This document shows positions 30,038 to 39,856 of a DNA stretch of 64,000 bases, piece after piece (within the stretch, counting starts at the first letter, position 1; every line of letters starts with the position of its first letter). Under the pieces are notes generated by a model. The model saw only the letters and a program-made list of their open reading frames with translations. It was not told where the DNA came from and made no database searches. The stretch comes from an uncultured Granulosicoccus sp. (GTDB lineage: Bacteria > Pseudomonadota > Gammaproteobacteria > Granulosicoccales > Granulosicoccaceae), in contig CANLXI010000014.1 in the NCBI GenBank assembly GCA_947495035.1, forward strand, positions 62,001-126,000. Reading direction: 5' to 3'. A program made the position numbers and the translations under genes.

Positions 30038-31921
30038 ATGCTCCATAACGAGTGCCCGCATACCGTGTCAGACGTCGATGAAAACAACAGCAGGGAGGCG
30101 TCAGCGGCGTCGCATCGCTCTGCGTGGAAAACCCTGTTCCGACTGCAGCCCTTTCTGGCACCTTACCGCGGGCGCGTCATGCTCGCAGGCACGGCCTTGC
30201 TGATTGCGGCCGCTGCCACGCTCACCATCCCCACCGCATTCCGCTTTCTGATCGACCGTGGTTTCAGCCAACCGGACGCCGCGCTCGGGAGCGCCATCGA
30301 TGCCGGGCATGTCAACAGCGTGTTTCTGGCACTGTTTGCGGTGGCTCTGGTTCTGGCCGTGGCCACAGCCGTGCGCTATTACTGCGTCGCCTGGCTGGGT
30401 GATCGCATCACGGCCGACCTGCGCCAGGCGGTCTATGACCAGGTATTGCGGCAAGACCCGGTGTTCTTCGAAACCCTGCGCACCGGTGAAGTCCAGTCTC
30501 GCTTGTCGAGCGACACCACCCTCATTCAATCGCTGATCGGCTCCAGCATTTCACTGGGCTTGCGCAACAGCCTGCTGTTCATCGGCGCCTTGCTGATGAT
30601 GATCTGGTCAAGCCCGCAACTGGCCAGCATCATCGTCGGGCTGCTGGTGGTCGTGGTCGTGCCCATTCTGGTGTTCGGTCGCCGCGTTCGCAAACTCTCC
30701 CGCGACAGTCAGGATCGTCTGGCAGATACCGGTGCGCTGGCCAATGAAACACTCAATGCCATGTCGACCGTGCAGAGCTATGTGCGCGAGGACATGGAAA
30801 GCAGTCGTTACCAGGTTGCCACGAATGCCGCTTTCCACAGCGCGATCCGGCGCAATCGCAACCGCTCCTACCTGACCGCATTGGCCATCACTCTGGTTTT
30901 CGGCTGCATCGTCTTCGTGCTGTGGCTGGGCGCTCAGGCGGTGCTCGAGGGCCGCATGTCACCCGGCCTGTTGACGCAATTCATGCTGTATGCCGCACTG
31001 GTTGCCGGCTCCACGGGTGCGCTGGCCGAGGTTCTGGGTGATGTGCAACGCGCTGCCGGTGCCACCGAGCGCCTGCTGGAATTGCTGGATGCCCGACCAG
31101 GCATCATATCCGGCAACCGTCATCTGGAAAAACCTGCGAATGGCGCAGCCGGTGCCAGGATAGCGTTCAATGAAGTGTCGTTCAGATATCCCAGTCGGCC
31201 AGACGAGCTGGCACTGTCCGATCTGGACTTCACGTTGGAACCGGGCCAGACGATCGCACTGGTCGGACCTTCGGGTGCCGGCAAGACAACCGTATTGCAA
31301 TTGCTGCTGCGTTTCCATGACCCGCTGACGGGCAGCATCACGTTCGATGGCACGCCGATCGCCGACTTGCAGTTGCACGAACTGCGCGATGCCATCGGCT
31401 TCGTGTCACAGGATAGTGTCGTGTTCTCGGAGGATGTTGCCACCAATCTGCGTTACGGCAAGCCGGATGCCAGCGACGAGGAAGTCAGGCAGGCGGCCAG
31501 CGATGCGCAGGCACTGGAATTCATCGAGCGTCTGCCGGCCGGTTTCAACACGTATCTGGGGGAGAAAGGGGTGCGCCTCTCCGGTGGCCAACGGCAGCGA
31601 TTGTCGATTGCGCGGGCCTTGTTGAAGAACCCGCCGCTATTATTGCTCGATGAAGCGACCAGTGCTCTGGATGCCGAAAGCGAGCGCAAGGTGCAGATGG
31701 CACTGGATCGAGCCATGAGTGGTCGGACCACGCTGGTGATCGCTCATCGCCTTGCCACCATCATCAATGCCGACAGGATACTGGTACTGGATCAGGGCCG
31801 AGTCATCGAATCCGGCACGCATCGTGAGCTGTTGAACGGCAATGGGCTGTATGCCAGACTTGCATCCATGCAGTTCGATGCCTCGAAGTCCCTGAAGGTC
31901 GCCGAGGCTGGCATTGGATGA
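30038..31921 (+). CDS. ABC exporter, fused transmembrane and ATP-binding domains (MsbA/BmrA-like)
   Basis: The 627-residue half-transporter has an N-terminal domain with six hydrophobic helices (about residues 30-320) and a nucleotide-binding domain. The latter has Walker A GPSGAGKTT, Q-loop FVSQDSVVFS, signature RLSGGQRQRLSIARAL, Walker B LLLLDEATSALD and the switch His in VIAHRLATI. It should act as a homodimer exporting a lipid or hydrophobic compound. The substrate cannot be read from sequence. The open frame extends back to 29168 through mnmG antisense, but the ATG at 30038 gives a normal length. It is divergent from mnmG. Confidence 0.88.
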   Translation: MLHNECPHTVSDVDENNSREASAASHRSAWKTLFRLQPFLAPYRGRVMLAGTALLIAAAATLTIPTAFRFLIDRGFSQPDAALGSAIDAGHVNSVFLALFAVALVLAVATAVRYYCVAWLGDRITADLRQAVYDQVLRQDPVFFETLRTGEVQSRLSSDTTLIQSLIGSSISLGLRNSLLFIGALLMMIWSSPQLASIIVGLLVVVVVPILVFGRRVRKLSRDSQDRLADTGALANETLNAMSTVQSYVREDMESSRYQVATNAAFHSAIRRNRNRSYLTALAITLVFGCIVFVLWLGAQAVLEGRMSPGLLTQFMLYAALVAGSTGALAEVLGDVQRAAGATERLLELLDARPGIISGNRHLEKPANGAAGARIAFNEVSFRYPSRPDELALSDLDFTLEPGQTIALVGPSGAGKTTVLQLLLRFHDPLTGSITFDGTPIADLQLHELRDAIGFVSQDSVVFSEDVATNLRYGKPDASDEEVRQAASDAQALEFIERLPAGFNTYLGEKGVRLSGGQRQRLSIARALLKNPPLLLLDEATSALDAESERKVQMALDRAMSGRTTLVIAHRLATIINADRILVLDQGRVIESGTHRELLNGNGLYARLASMQFDASKSLKVAEAGIG

Positions 31922-31944
31922 TCAGGCGGTGGGGTCGCTGCGTA

Positions 31945-32652
31945 TCACAATCTGGCTGAATCCTCACGGCTGGCCAGTTGCTGCAGGTATTCGCGCAGCA
32001 AGCTTGCGCGGCGGGGTTGAAAGCTCTCGTCGCTGGGTGCGACATCGAGAATGCGTGAGACGCGGAACATGCGGAAATCTCGACGCAATCTGCACCAGGC
32101 AAGCAGCATGATGGACTCTTCGAGATAAACCACCGACAGTGGAAATATGCGTCTTTCGGTACGCTGCTCCGTAGCCGATAGATAACGCATGTCCAAGGCC
32201 ATTTCCGACCAGCTGGCTTCCCGAATCAGTTCCAGCGTAGGCCCGTCCGGCTCTTCCAGGGCCGGACAGGGTCGATAGACTTTCAGTACCGCGTGCGCTA
32301 CCTGCCTTTGCAACCGCTCCGGCAGGGTTGCAGTAATCTTGGACAGTGCCAGCTGCCCGGCTTCTGCCAGTGCTGCGTCACCGCGTGAACGCACATAGCC
32401 CAGACCCAGTACCAGCGCTTCGATTTCCAGTCTGGAGAAATTCTGCGGTGGCAGCGAAGGATCTTCCGTCAGGCAATAACCGTAGCCGGGAGAACCGTCG
32501 ATCAGGACACCCGACAAACGCAGGCTGTTGATATCCCGGTACAGGGTACGTTCCGACACACCGGTTTCCCGAGCCAGAACGGCCGCAGTTACCGGCGGTG
32601 GAAAGGTTCGTATTGCCTGTAGCAGGCGCAATAGTCGATCGGAACGGGCCAT
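31945..32652 (-). CDS. YafY-type transcriptional regulator (HTH_11 + WYL domain)
   Basis: The 235-residue protein starts MARSDRLLRLLQAIRTFPPP with an N-terminal helix-turn-helix (VLARETGVSERTLYRDINSL). It is followed by a WYL-type effector domain with YLEESIMLLAWCRLRRDFRM and a C-terminal RRASLLREYLQQL. These regulators sense small ligands or nucleic acids. The upstream 34 residues of the open frame are rejected because they overlap the divergent gene. It is divergent from the GST-like gene with 77 bp between, a common arrangement suggesting that it controls that gene. Confidence 0.85.
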   Translation of the reverse strand: MARSDRLLRLLQAIRTFPPPVTAAVLARETGVSERTLYRDINSLRLSGVLIDGSPGYGYCLTEDPSLPPQNFSRLEIEALVLGLGYVRSRGDAALAEAGQLALSKITATLPERLQRQVAHAVLKVYRPCPALEEPDGPTLELIREASWSEMALDMRYLSATEQRTERRIFPLSVVYLEESIMLLAWCRLRRDFRMFRVSRILDVAPSDESFQPRRASLLREYLQQLASREDSARL

Positions 32653-32729
32653 GCGGTTACTGACAGAAATTGACAGGAGGCTGCTGCATACTGTACCTGC
32701 ATTCACACCATCGGGAGAATCGGATTGCC

Positions 32730-33323
32730 ATGCTGACCTTGTTTCATTCGCCAATGTCCCGCTCGACGCGGATCATGCAACTGCTGCACGAACTCGATGC
32801 GCTCGATCAGGTCGAGATTCGACAGGTCACGATTCCGCGTCAGGATGGATCCGGCCAGGTCGATCCCGACAACCCACACCCGGAAGGCAAGGTGCCAGTG
32901 CTGGTTCACGATGGCTGCATCATTCGTGAATCCAATGCCATCATCCTGTATCTGACCGATCTGTTTCCATCGGCACTGGCCCCGGTAGTCGGCGCTGCCG
33001 GCAGAGGCAGCTACCTCAGCTGGCTCGCCTACTACGGCAATGTGGTTGAACCCGTGTTGGTGCATCACTTTGCCGAACTGAGTCACCCGGTTCTGGACAG
33101 TACGTTTCGTGGTGTTCCGGAACTCAAACGGCAATTGGAGAACACGTTGAACAGCAACGACTTTCTGTTGGGATCCGAGTACTCTGCCGCTGATCTTCTG
33201 GTCGCTTCACCCTTTGCCTGGTTTCCGGATCTGGCCCCGGATGTACCATCAATCCAGGGCTGGTTGAAACGGTGCGAAGCTCGACCATCGAATGCCGCCG
33301 CTGCGGCTTTCGATGGACAATAA
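32730..33323 (+). CDS. Glutathione S-transferase family protein
   Basis: The 197-residue protein has the thioredoxin-like start MLTLFHSPMSRSTRIMQLL with Ser residues in the catalytic position region. EGKVPVLVHDGCIIRESNAI (cis-Pro and the gamma-Glu-binding ES pair) follows, and then the all-alpha domain ending near IQGWLKRCEARPS. It probably conjugates or reduces electrophiles with glutathione; the substrate is unknown. GGGAGA lies upstream of the ATG. The divergent YafY-type regulator probably controls it. Confidence 0.88.
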   Translation: MLTLFHSPMSRSTRIMQLLHELDALDQVEIRQVTIPRQDGSGQVDPDNPHPEGKVPVLVHDGCIIRESNAIILYLTDLFPSALAPVVGAAGRGSYLSWLAYYGNVVEPVLVHHFAELSHPVLDSTFRGVPELKRQLENTLNSNDFLLGSEYSAADLLVASPFAWFPDLAPDVPSIQGWLKRCEARPSNAAAAAFDGQ

Positions 33324-33394
33324 AGACAGCGCTGCCACACAATCCGGCTGAAGCCCAGCTGACAAGGCGAACAATGCAATGTCGGGATTGCGCC

Positions 33395-33420
33395 CGACTT
33401 GCCAGACTTGCCAGACTTGC
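33395..33420. repeat. Short 9-bp tandem repeat
   Basis: GACTTGCCA occurs twice in tandem and is followed by a partial third copy (GACTTGC). It lies in the 180-bp gap between the GST-like gene and the convergent mnmE. No function is apparent. Confidence 0.6.
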
Positions 33421-33503
33421 GTTATCAAGGGCCGGCCAGGCAGTCAAGGCGAGCGCCACCAGCGTCGATCGATCATGGACCGGTATCGACCGTGGCAGCT
33501 CCC

Positions 33504-34844
33504 TTACTTGCCGATGCAGAAGTCGGAAAATATCCGACCCAGCAGATCCTCACTGTCGAAACGCCCGGTGATCTGATCCAGTGATTGCTGCGCCAGGCGC
33601 AATTCCTCTGCGGCCAGCTCCGGCATGGTGGATTCTCGCAAACGGTACAGGGCGGCATCTGTTGCCTCGCGGGCGTGATACAGCGCATCGAGATGACGCC
33701 GACGTGCGCTGTAGACACCTTCAACCGCACTGTCGTGTCCGGCCAATGACAGCAGGTGCGCCTTCAACGCATCCAGACCCTGCCCGTGTTTGGCTGAAAT
33801 GCACAAGCTGGCACCGTATTCGTCCCGCAGCGCGCTCAGCCTGTGCTCATCGACCTGATCACTCTTGTTGATGATGACGCTCTGAGCGACCCTGTCGGGC
33901 AGTTCGACTGGCGGCAATTCGGGTCGTGTTGCATCGATGATCACCAGCACGTGATCGGCATTGTCCATCTGTACACGGGCTCGCCGGATGCCTTCCAGCT
34001 CGACCAGGTCCTCGGTGCTGCGCAGGCCGGCCGTATCGACCACATGCAGCGGAACACCGTCTATGGATATTTCTTCGCGCAGCACATCTCGGGTTGTTCC
34101 TTCGATATCCGTGACGATGGCCGATTCGACTCCTGCCAGTGCATTCAACAGGCTCGATTTTCCCGCATTGGTGACACCAGCAATGACGATGGTCAGACCG
34201 TCGCGCAAACGCTGGCCCTGCTCCGCTCTGGCCAACAGACTATCGAACTGGCTGATCAGATTGATGGTTCGCTGCTGCAGAACCGGTTCCGCCAGAAAAT
34301 CGATCTCCTCCTCACTGAAATCCAGTGCGGCTTCCAGCCAGACGCGCAGCGCTATCAGTTCTTCCTGAATGATTGCCACATGCGCGGAGAATTCACCGCT
34401 CAGGGATCGTACGGCGGCTCGCGCGGCAGCCACACTGCTGCTGTCGATCAGATCGCTGATGGCCTCAGCCTGAGCAAGATCCAGTTTCTCGTTGAGAAAG
34501 GCCCGTTCCGAAAACTCGCCCGGCCTGGCAGGACGTGCGCCGAGTTGCAGCGCGCGCTGCATGATCATGTCCAGCACCACAGGACCACCATGTCCCTGCA
34601 ATTCCAGCACATGTTCACCGGTAAAGGAATGGGGAGCCTCGAACAACAAGGCGATGCCTCTGTCCAGCACCTCGCCATTGTCGGCCAGAAACGGCAGATA
34701 GCAGGCTTCTCGAACCGGCAAGTCCCGGTCACAAATGCTCCTGCCCATCGCCGGAGCCAGTGGCCCGCTGATACGGACCACTCCGATGCCAGCACGTCCT
34801 GTGCCGCTGGCAATGGCAGCGATCGTATCGCCGCTAGTGCTCAC
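33504..34844 (-). CDS. mnmE: tRNA modification GTPase MnmE
   Basis: The 446-residue protein starts at a GTG giving VSTSGDTIAAIASGTGRAGI, the family's usual N-terminus; a TTG 18 codons upstream is a less likely start. It has an N-terminal folate-binding domain, the inserted G domain with GVTNAGKSSLLN, DTAGLR and INKSDQ, and the C-terminal CIGK whose Cys is conserved. With MnmG it modifies wobble U34 of tRNAs. It follows yidC with a gap of 57 bp, the standard order. Confidence 0.95.
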   Translation of the reverse strand: MSTSGDTIAAIASGTGRAGIGVVRISGPLAPAMGRSICDRDLPVREACYLPFLADNGEVLDRGIALLFEAPHSFTGEHVLELQGHGGPVVLDMIMQRALQLGARPARPGEFSERAFLNEKLDLAQAEAISDLIDSSSVAAARAAVRSLSGEFSAHVAIIQEELIALRVWLEAALDFSEEEIDFLAEPVLQQRTINLISQFDSLLARAEQGQRLRDGLTIVIAGVTNAGKSSLLNALAGVESAIVTDIEGTTRDVLREEISIDGVPLHVVDTAGLRSTEDLVELEGIRRARVQMDNADHVLVIIDATRPELPPVELPDRVAQSVIINKSDQVDEHRLSALRDEYGASLCISAKHGQGLDALKAHLLSLAGHDSAVEGVYSARRRHLDALYHAREATDAALYRLRESTMPELAAEELRLAQQSLDQITGRFDSEDLLGRIFSDFCIGK

Positions 34845-34901
34845 CGCGCGAACCAGACCGGGGAACCAGCCGGATGGCTGCCCCGGTTCCGGAACCAATG
34901 A

Positions 34902-36740
34902 CTACCTGGACGGCTTGTCGTCCTTGTCGGAATCATCGGTAGAAGGCTCGCTGTCGGAATCGTTGGCGCTGACTTCCGGCTTGTCGACGTCAAGAGCCTT
35001 TGTCTCCGTGTCGGACTTATCGGACTTGTCGGACTTCTTGCCTTTCTTCTTCGTTTTCTTGCTGTCCGTATCGTCAGCCAGAACATGCCGCGTGATGTAG
35101 TACTGCTGGGCAATGGACAGACTGTTGTTGACCACCCAATACAGCACCAGACCAGCCGGGAAGAAGGCAAAGAATACACCGAAGATCAGTGGCAGGAACT
35201 GAAACACCTTGGCCTGGATGGGATCAACCGGCGCCGGATTCAGCTTCTGCTGGAAGTACATGGTGGCTGCCATGATGATGGGCAGGATGAAGAACGGATC
35301 ACGCAGGGACAGATCCTGGATCCACAGCATGAACGGGGCCTGACGAAGTTCGACACTTTCCAGCAGGGCCCAGTACAGTGCGATGAACACCGGTATCTGA
35401 ATGATCATCGGCAAGCAGCCACCCAGTGGATTGACCTTCTCCTTCTTGTACAGCTCCATCGTCGCCTGGCCCATCTTGGTGCGATCGTCGCCATAGCGTT
35501 CCTTCAGTGAAGCCAGTTTGGGCTGCAGCAGCTTCATCTTGGCCATGGAGCGATAACTGGCTTCGGAGAGCTTGTAGAACACCGCCTTGATGATGAAGGT
35601 GGTGAAGATGATGGCCCACCCCCAGTTGCCGATGAGACCATGGATGGTCTTCAGCAACCAGAACAGCGGCTGGGCGATGATGGTCAGCCAACCGAAGTCG
35701 ACAGTGAGTTCCAGATGCTCGGCGGCAGCAGACAACTTGTCCTGCACCTTCGGACCGATATACGCCTTGGTTTCGAACGTACCCTGCTGACCCGCCGGTA
35801 CGACCTGGCTGCCGGACACCATGCCGATCAGGTAATGGTTCTCTTGCGCAAGGTAACGACTGTATGCGGTGTTCTGCTCACCCGCCTTGGGAATCCAGGC
35901 CGCGGCGAAGTAATGCTGAATCATCGCAACCCAACCATCGGTTACCGATACATTCAGATTCTCGTCTTCCATGTCGCCGAACTTGACCTTGCTATAGCGC
36001 TCTTCGTCGTTGCTGACTACCGCACCGATATAGGTATTGACGAACTGTTGCTTCTCATCCTTGGTACCCGGCTTTCGCTTCAACTGGCGATACTGATTGA
36101 CCGTCCAGTCCGAGTCCGAGGCGTTGTTGATCAGATAGTTGACGCCAACCTCGTAACTGCCGCGGGTGAACGTCAGCGTCTTGGTGACGGTAATGCCGTT
36201 TCCGGAATCCCAGACAAAAGGTATTTCCAGCGTGTTCTGCCCATCCTCGAGGTTGTAACTGTCCTGTGCTGCCTGCATCAGTTCACGATGCGTCGGTGCG
36301 GGTTCATTGGCACGCGCCTGCAACCCCGATTCAGCCACCAGGTAATGCAGTGGATCGTCGCTGACCAGAGTGAACGGCGTATCTGGCTGTTCGATGGACA
36401 CCGGATAGTCTTTCAGATCGACACCGGTGATGGTGGCACCCAATGCGCTGATGGTCGCATTGAAGACATCGGTACTCACGGAAACCACCGGTACATCCGC
36501 TGCGGCCGTTGGCGCTACAGGTGTTGCTACTGGTCCGGCCACCGCCCCGGGCATGTCGTTGGCATTGGCCGCCGAACTGTTTCCGGGCAATCCGTCAGCA
36601 GACGTGGGTGTGGCTCCGGGCGTATCCGTCGAGGTTTGCACCACGGGTGCCGGTGTGTGGTAATCCTGCATCCACGTCTGATAGATGATCAGACTCAGAA
36701 AACCGAATGCGAGGTACAACAGCAGTCGTTGGGTGTCCAT
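34902..36740 (-). CDS. yidC: Membrane protein insertase YidC
   Basis: The 612-residue inner-membrane insertase starts with a membrane helix (LLLYLAFGFLSLIIYQTW). A large periplasmic domain and the conserved five-helix core follow, with PLGGCLPMIIQIPVFIALYW and FFAFFPAGLVLYWVVNNSLS. After the last helix is an unusual charged tail of about 60 residues, first Lys-rich (KKTKKKGKK), then Asp/Ser/Glu-rich. E. coli YidC has 548 residues and lacks such a tail. It overlaps yidD by one base and precedes mnmE. Confidence 0.96.
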   Translation of the reverse strand: MDTQRLLLYLAFGFLSLIIYQTWMQDYHTPAPVVQTSTDTPGATPTSADGLPGNSSAANANDMPGAVAGPVATPVAPTAAADVPVVSVSTDVFNATISALGATITGVDLKDYPVSIEQPDTPFTLVSDDPLHYLVAESGLQARANEPAPTHRELMQAAQDSYNLEDGQNTLEIPFVWDSGNGITVTKTLTFTRGSYEVGVNYLINNASDSDWTVNQYRQLKRKPGTKDEKQQFVNTYIGAVVSNDEERYSKVKFGDMEDENLNVSVTDGWVAMIQHYFAAAWIPKAGEQNTAYSRYLAQENHYLIGMVSGSQVVPAGQQGTFETKAYIGPKVQDKLSAAAEHLELTVDFGWLTIIAQPLFWLLKTIHGLIGNWGWAIIFTTFIIKAVFYKLSEASYRSMAKMKLLQPKLASLKERYGDDRTKMGQATMELYKKEKVNPLGGCLPMIIQIPVFIALYWALLESVELRQAPFMLWIQDLSLRDPFFILPIIMAATMYFQQKLNPAPVDPIQAKVFQFLPLIFGVFFAFFPAGLVLYWVVNNSLSIAQQYYITRHVLADDTDSKKTKKKGKKSDKSDKSDTETKALDVDKPEVSANDSDSEPSTDDSDKDDKPSR

Positions 36741-37024
36741 TAACTCTTGAATTGGTCGAGTGAAGGGGAATCGGAATCGGCAGGACGAACAGACTCTTCT
36801 TGTCCCACCAAGTGATTTCTGGTTTGCGGAACCGGGTCAAAGCCACCCGGATGAAAAGGATGACAGCGACACACTCGCAGCACCGCCAACTTTCCGCCCC
36901 GTAGTGTACCGTGAGTTGCTATCGCTTCCGCAGCGTATTCTGAACAACTAGGCACAAAACGGCAGCGAGGTGGCAACAATGGGCTCACCCATCGGCGATA
37001 GAAAGCGATGAGCCGGAGAATCAC
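36740..37024 (-). CDS. yidD: Membrane protein insertion efficiency factor YidD
   Basis: The 94-residue protein has an amphipathic N-terminus and the family signature [20 protein letters not shown] then SEYAAEAI and [17 protein letters not shown]. YidD assists YidC-dependent membrane insertion. It starts 3 bp after rnpA and overlaps yidC by one base, as in the usual rpmH-rnpA-yidD-yidC-mnmE operon. Confidence 0.94.
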   Translation of the reverse strand: MILRLIAFYRRWVSPLLPPRCRFVPSCSEYAAEAIATHGTLRGGKLAVLRVCRCHPFHPGGFDPVPQTRNHLVGQEESVRPADSDSPSLDQFKS

Positions 37025-37027
37025 GGA

Positions 37028-37432
37028 TCAGTTATCCGTGGGAACCGTGAGGTGTCCATGCCTGGGTGCCGTGCGGGCCATCTTGCTCAACAGGCGGTCG
37101 ATTGCATCACGCAGATCGCGAGCAGAGGCATGACAGGCGGCATCCCGGTTCATGACAACCAGTTCCAGTCCTGACAATGATGGTCGCTGTTCACGAAAGG
37201 CTTCTCTGGCAACTCGTTTGATCCTGTTTCGATCAACCGCTCTCTTTGCCCGTTTCTTGGCGATGGCCAATCCCAACCGTGACAGCCCACTTTCATTCCG
37301 CCTGACCAGTATGGTCCAGTACTTGTCGGAGTAACGCTTGTTCTGTTTGAAGACCTGACTGTAGTCAGCTCCGGTCAACAGCCGTGCAGAACGAGGAAAG
37401 GATCGATCGACACTATTGCGGGAGGCAGTCAC
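37028..37432 (-). CDS. rnpA: Ribonuclease P protein component
   Basis: A GTG at 37432 preceded by GGGAGG at good spacing gives 134 residues, close to the family norm. The protein has FPRSARLLTGADYSQVF near the start and the RNR signature in AVDRNRIKRVAREAFR. It binds the catalytic RNA to process tRNA 5' ends. The open frame extends back to a TTG overlapping the rpmH stop, which would add 26 atypical residues; that alternative is less likely. It lies between rpmH and yidD. Confidence 0.93.
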   Translation of the reverse strand: MTASRNSVDRSFPRSARLLTGADYSQVFKQNKRYSDKYWTILVRRNESGLSRLGLAIAKKRAKRAVDRNRIKRVAREAFREQRPSLSGLELVVMNRDAACHASARDLRDAIDRLLSKMARTAPRHGHLTVPTDN

Positions 37433-37506
37433 TTCAGCCTCCCGCCTGACATATGCTGAAGAGTCGCAAGCTGACACGTCGTCAGTTTGCGACGTCAACA
37501 TACGAC

Positions 37507-37641
37507 TCAAGCGCTAAGGCGAGCCCTGCCCTTGCGGCGGCGTGCTGCCAGCACTGCACGTCCACCACGAGTGGCTTTGCGTGCGCGGAATCCATGGGTG
37601 CGAGCACGCTTGATCTTGCTCGGTTGATACGTTCTTTTCAT
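37507..37641 (-). CDS. rpmH: 50S ribosomal protein L34
   Basis: This 44-residue protein reads [20 protein letters not shown] at the start and ends [11 protein letters not shown], a full-length match to bacterial L34. It is the first gene of the rpmH-rnpA-yidD-yidC-mnmE operon and is divergent from dnaA, as in most bacteria. A strong sigma70 promoter candidate lies 57 bp upstream. Confidence 0.97.
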   Translation of the reverse strand: MKRTYQPSKIKRARTHGFRARKATRGGRAVLAARRRKGRARLSA

Positions 37642-37697
37642 GTCGGCTGTACTCGAATAGCAGCCAGTGGGCTGCGCGTGTCGTTAACGAACCCCCA

Positions 37698-37726
37698 ATC
37701 ATAATCTGACTTTGTCTCTGGGTCAA
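37698..37726 (-). promoter_or_regulatory. Sigma70 promoter of the rpmH operon
   Basis: On the minus strand TTGACC and TATGAT are separated by exactly 17 bp, close to consensus (TTGACA/TATAAT). The start of transcription would fall about 50 bp ahead of the rpmH ATG. Expected strength fits a ribosomal protein gene. Confidence 0.8.
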
Positions 37727-38197
37727 GCCATGTCTGGGGAATATCTTCACTACACCGTCTGCAGCGGCTCGGGGTCCGGAAAAGTCGGTGCGACAAGTGT
37801 TCTCGGGGGGTCTCCCGAGCGGCTGCCTTGCATGCAATGGCAACGCCAGTCGCCACCGCACGGCACGATCCGATCGGCGACTTGCCGTCTGCGTCGCATT
37901 TCAGTTCCGCCACGATGCTCAGACAGTCGAACAGAGCTGACAGTCATGGTCTGGACCGAAGAAAAGGAACAGCGACACAATGACCCCTTGTCCGCCTTGC
38001 GGACAAAGCCTGTGCAAAGATCGGGAAATCACGGATCCTTTGGTGCATCAGGCGTATTCATCGTCAAAACATCGAGTAAGATTAGACGTTGAATATTGGA
38101 TTGCTCTTACGTAGAGTTCACTCCCCCCTGCAGACAAACCTCGGTCAACCGAGCATTGCCGTCTGCCTACCCCTGTCATGCCTCGGAGATCACACAG
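37727..38197. other. rpmH-dnaA intergenic spacer
   Basis: About 470 bp between the rpmH promoter and the favoured dnaA start. I found no perfect DnaA box here, in contrast to the dnaA-dnaN gap. The dnaA promoter must lie here but no clear -35/-10 pair could be chosen. The dnaA frame is open back to a TTG at 38096. Confidence 0.5.
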
Positions 38198-39592
38198 TTG
38201 AGAGCACCACTTTGGGATCGCTGTCTGTTGAAGCTCGAAGAAGAGCTATCCGACCAGCAACTCAACACCTGGATTCGTCCGCTGCAAGCCTGGCATGAAT
38301 CAGACCAGCTACGCATACTGGCCCCGAATCGATTCGTGCTGGACATGGTGCAAAGCAGTTTCCACGCCCGCATCCAGGAAATTGCCAGTGCTCTGACGGC
38401 ACCGGAAGATATTCAGGTCAAGCTGGTCATCGGATCGGGTCAACCGAACGAGGCGCAGCAAGCCTTTCAGGAAAAGAACGAGACGACCACGTCCTCTCGC
38501 GCCAGTGAACGCGAATCGGGACGAATGTCCGCCCCCGCTCACTCACAGGTGGCCAAGAGCACGCCGCCAGTCGACTCTCATCTGAAACCCGAGTTCAGCT
38601 TCAACACGCTGGTCGCAGGGAAAAGCAATCAGTTGGGTCGCGCCGCTGCCCTGCAGATCGGTGGCAGTCCGGGCACAGCCTACAATCCCTACCTCATCTA
38701 CGGGGCCTCCGGACTGGGCAAGACCCACCTGATGCAGGCCATCGGTAACGAAATTCTGGCCAACAAGCCCGATGCCAGAGTCTCCTATATCAATTCGGAA
38801 ACCTATGTGCATGAGATGGTCCATGCACTGCAGCATGGCAAGATGAATGAATTCAAGGCCTATTACCGGGGGCTGGATGCCTTGCTGATCGACGATATCC
38901 AGTTTTTCGCAGGCAAGGAACAGACTCAGGAAGAGTTCTTCCACAACTTCAATGCGCTGTTCGAGGGAAATCAGCAGATCGTTCTGACCTGCGATCGTTA
39001 CCCGAAGGAGATCAATGGTCTCGAAGAACGTCTCAAGACCCGATTCGGCTGGGGACTGTCCGTGGCGATCGAACCGCCGGAACTGGAGATGCGAGTCGCG
39101 ATTCTCAACAGCAAGGCCGAGCAGCGCGGTGTCACCCTGCCCTCGGAAGTCAGCTTCTTCATCGCCAAACGCATTCGCAGCAATGTTCGTGAACTGGAAG
39201 GTGCGCTGAAGCGTGTCATCGCCAACTCACAGCTGATCGGCACCCCCATTACGCTCGACTTCACGCGCGAAGCCCTGGCAGATCTGCTGGCGGTACAGGC
39301 CAAGACGGTCAGCGTCGAGAACATCCAGAAGACCGTAGCCGAGTATTACAACATCCGCCTGGCGGATCTCTCCGGCAAGAGCCGGTCTCGATCCGTTGCC
39401 AGACCCCGTCAGATTGCCATGGCCCTGGCCAAGGAACTCACCAGCAAGAGCCTGCCAGAGATCGGCAAGGCATTCGGTGGCAGAGACCATACGACCGTAT
39501 TGCACGCCTGTCGCAAGGTGGTAGAGCTGCAGGAATCCGATGAAGGCATTCGCGAGGACTACAGTAATCTGCTGCGAACTCTTTCCAGCTGA
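38198..39592 (+). CDS. dnaA: Chromosomal replication initiator DnaA
   Basis: The 464-residue protein starts at a TTG giving an N-terminus [20 protein letters not shown] typical of DnaA, with CGGAGA 8-9 bp upstream. Domain I runs to about residue 90, then a variable linker, then the AAA+ domain with [13 protein letters not shown] and [12 protein letters not shown]. The C-terminal DNA-binding domain has [15 protein letters not shown]. It binds the TTATCCACA boxes just downstream in oriC. A longer version from 38096 adds 34 residues lacking family similarity. It heads dnaA-dnaN-recF-gyrB. Confidence 0.96.
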   Translation: MRAPLWDRCLLKLEEELSDQQLNTWIRPLQAWHESDQLRILAPNRFVLDMVQSSFHARIQEIASALTAPEDIQVKLVIGSGQPNEAQQAFQEKNETTTSSRASERESGRMSAPAHSQVAKSTPPVDSHLKPEFSFNTLVAGKSNQLGRAAALQIGGSPGTAYNPYLIYGASGLGKTHLMQAIGNEILANKPDARVSYINSETYVHEMVHALQHGKMNEFKAYYRGLDALLIDDIQFFAGKEQTQEEFFHNFNALFEGNQQIVLTCDRYPKEINGLEERLKTRFGWGLSVAIEPPELEMRVAILNSKAEQRGVTLPSEVSFFIAKRIRSNVRELEGALKRVIANSQLIGTPITLDFTREALADLLAVQAKTVSVENIQKTVAEYYNIRLADLSGKSRSRSVARPRQIAMALAKELTSKSLPEIGKAFGGRDHTTVLHACRKVVELQESDEGIREDYSNLLRTLSS

Positions 39593-39856
39593 CGTTAGCT
39601 ACCCTTTCAGGAACCCCTGTCTTCCGGTATAACCCTGTGGATAACTTATCAGCAATGTGTGCAAGCTATCAGAGGCTCTGACTTATCCACATTTCTCTCA
39701 CAGGAAGAGCGTGTTGAGTCAAGCCAGTTATACAGACCGAATTTTATCCACAAGCGATTGTTTTAATTACTAAAAAAGCGGTTATCCACAGACTTTGCCC
39801 GCAGTAGTAGTAATAAACATAAACACACAATACAAACACACCTTTTTCTATCAGCC
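39593..39856. other. Probable replication origin oriC
   Basis: The dnaA-dnaN spacer holds four perfect DnaA boxes: TGTGGATAA at 39636-39644 (minus orientation) and TTATCCACA at 39683-39691, 39744-39752 and 39782-39790 (plus). An AT-rich stretch lies around 39759-39777. Downstream of the last box is GTAGTAGTAATAA (39804-39816), resembling the repeated trinucleotide DnaA-trio of basal unwinding elements, followed by more AT-rich sequence up to dnaN. Gene order and strand switch nearby support this as the origin. Confidence 0.85.

Noticed and set aside
37028..37510. Longer rnpA from a TTG overlapping rpmH
   Set aside because: The extra 26 residues are atypical and a GTG with a strong GGGAGG site gives the normal length, though long overlapping rnpA versions exist elsewhere.
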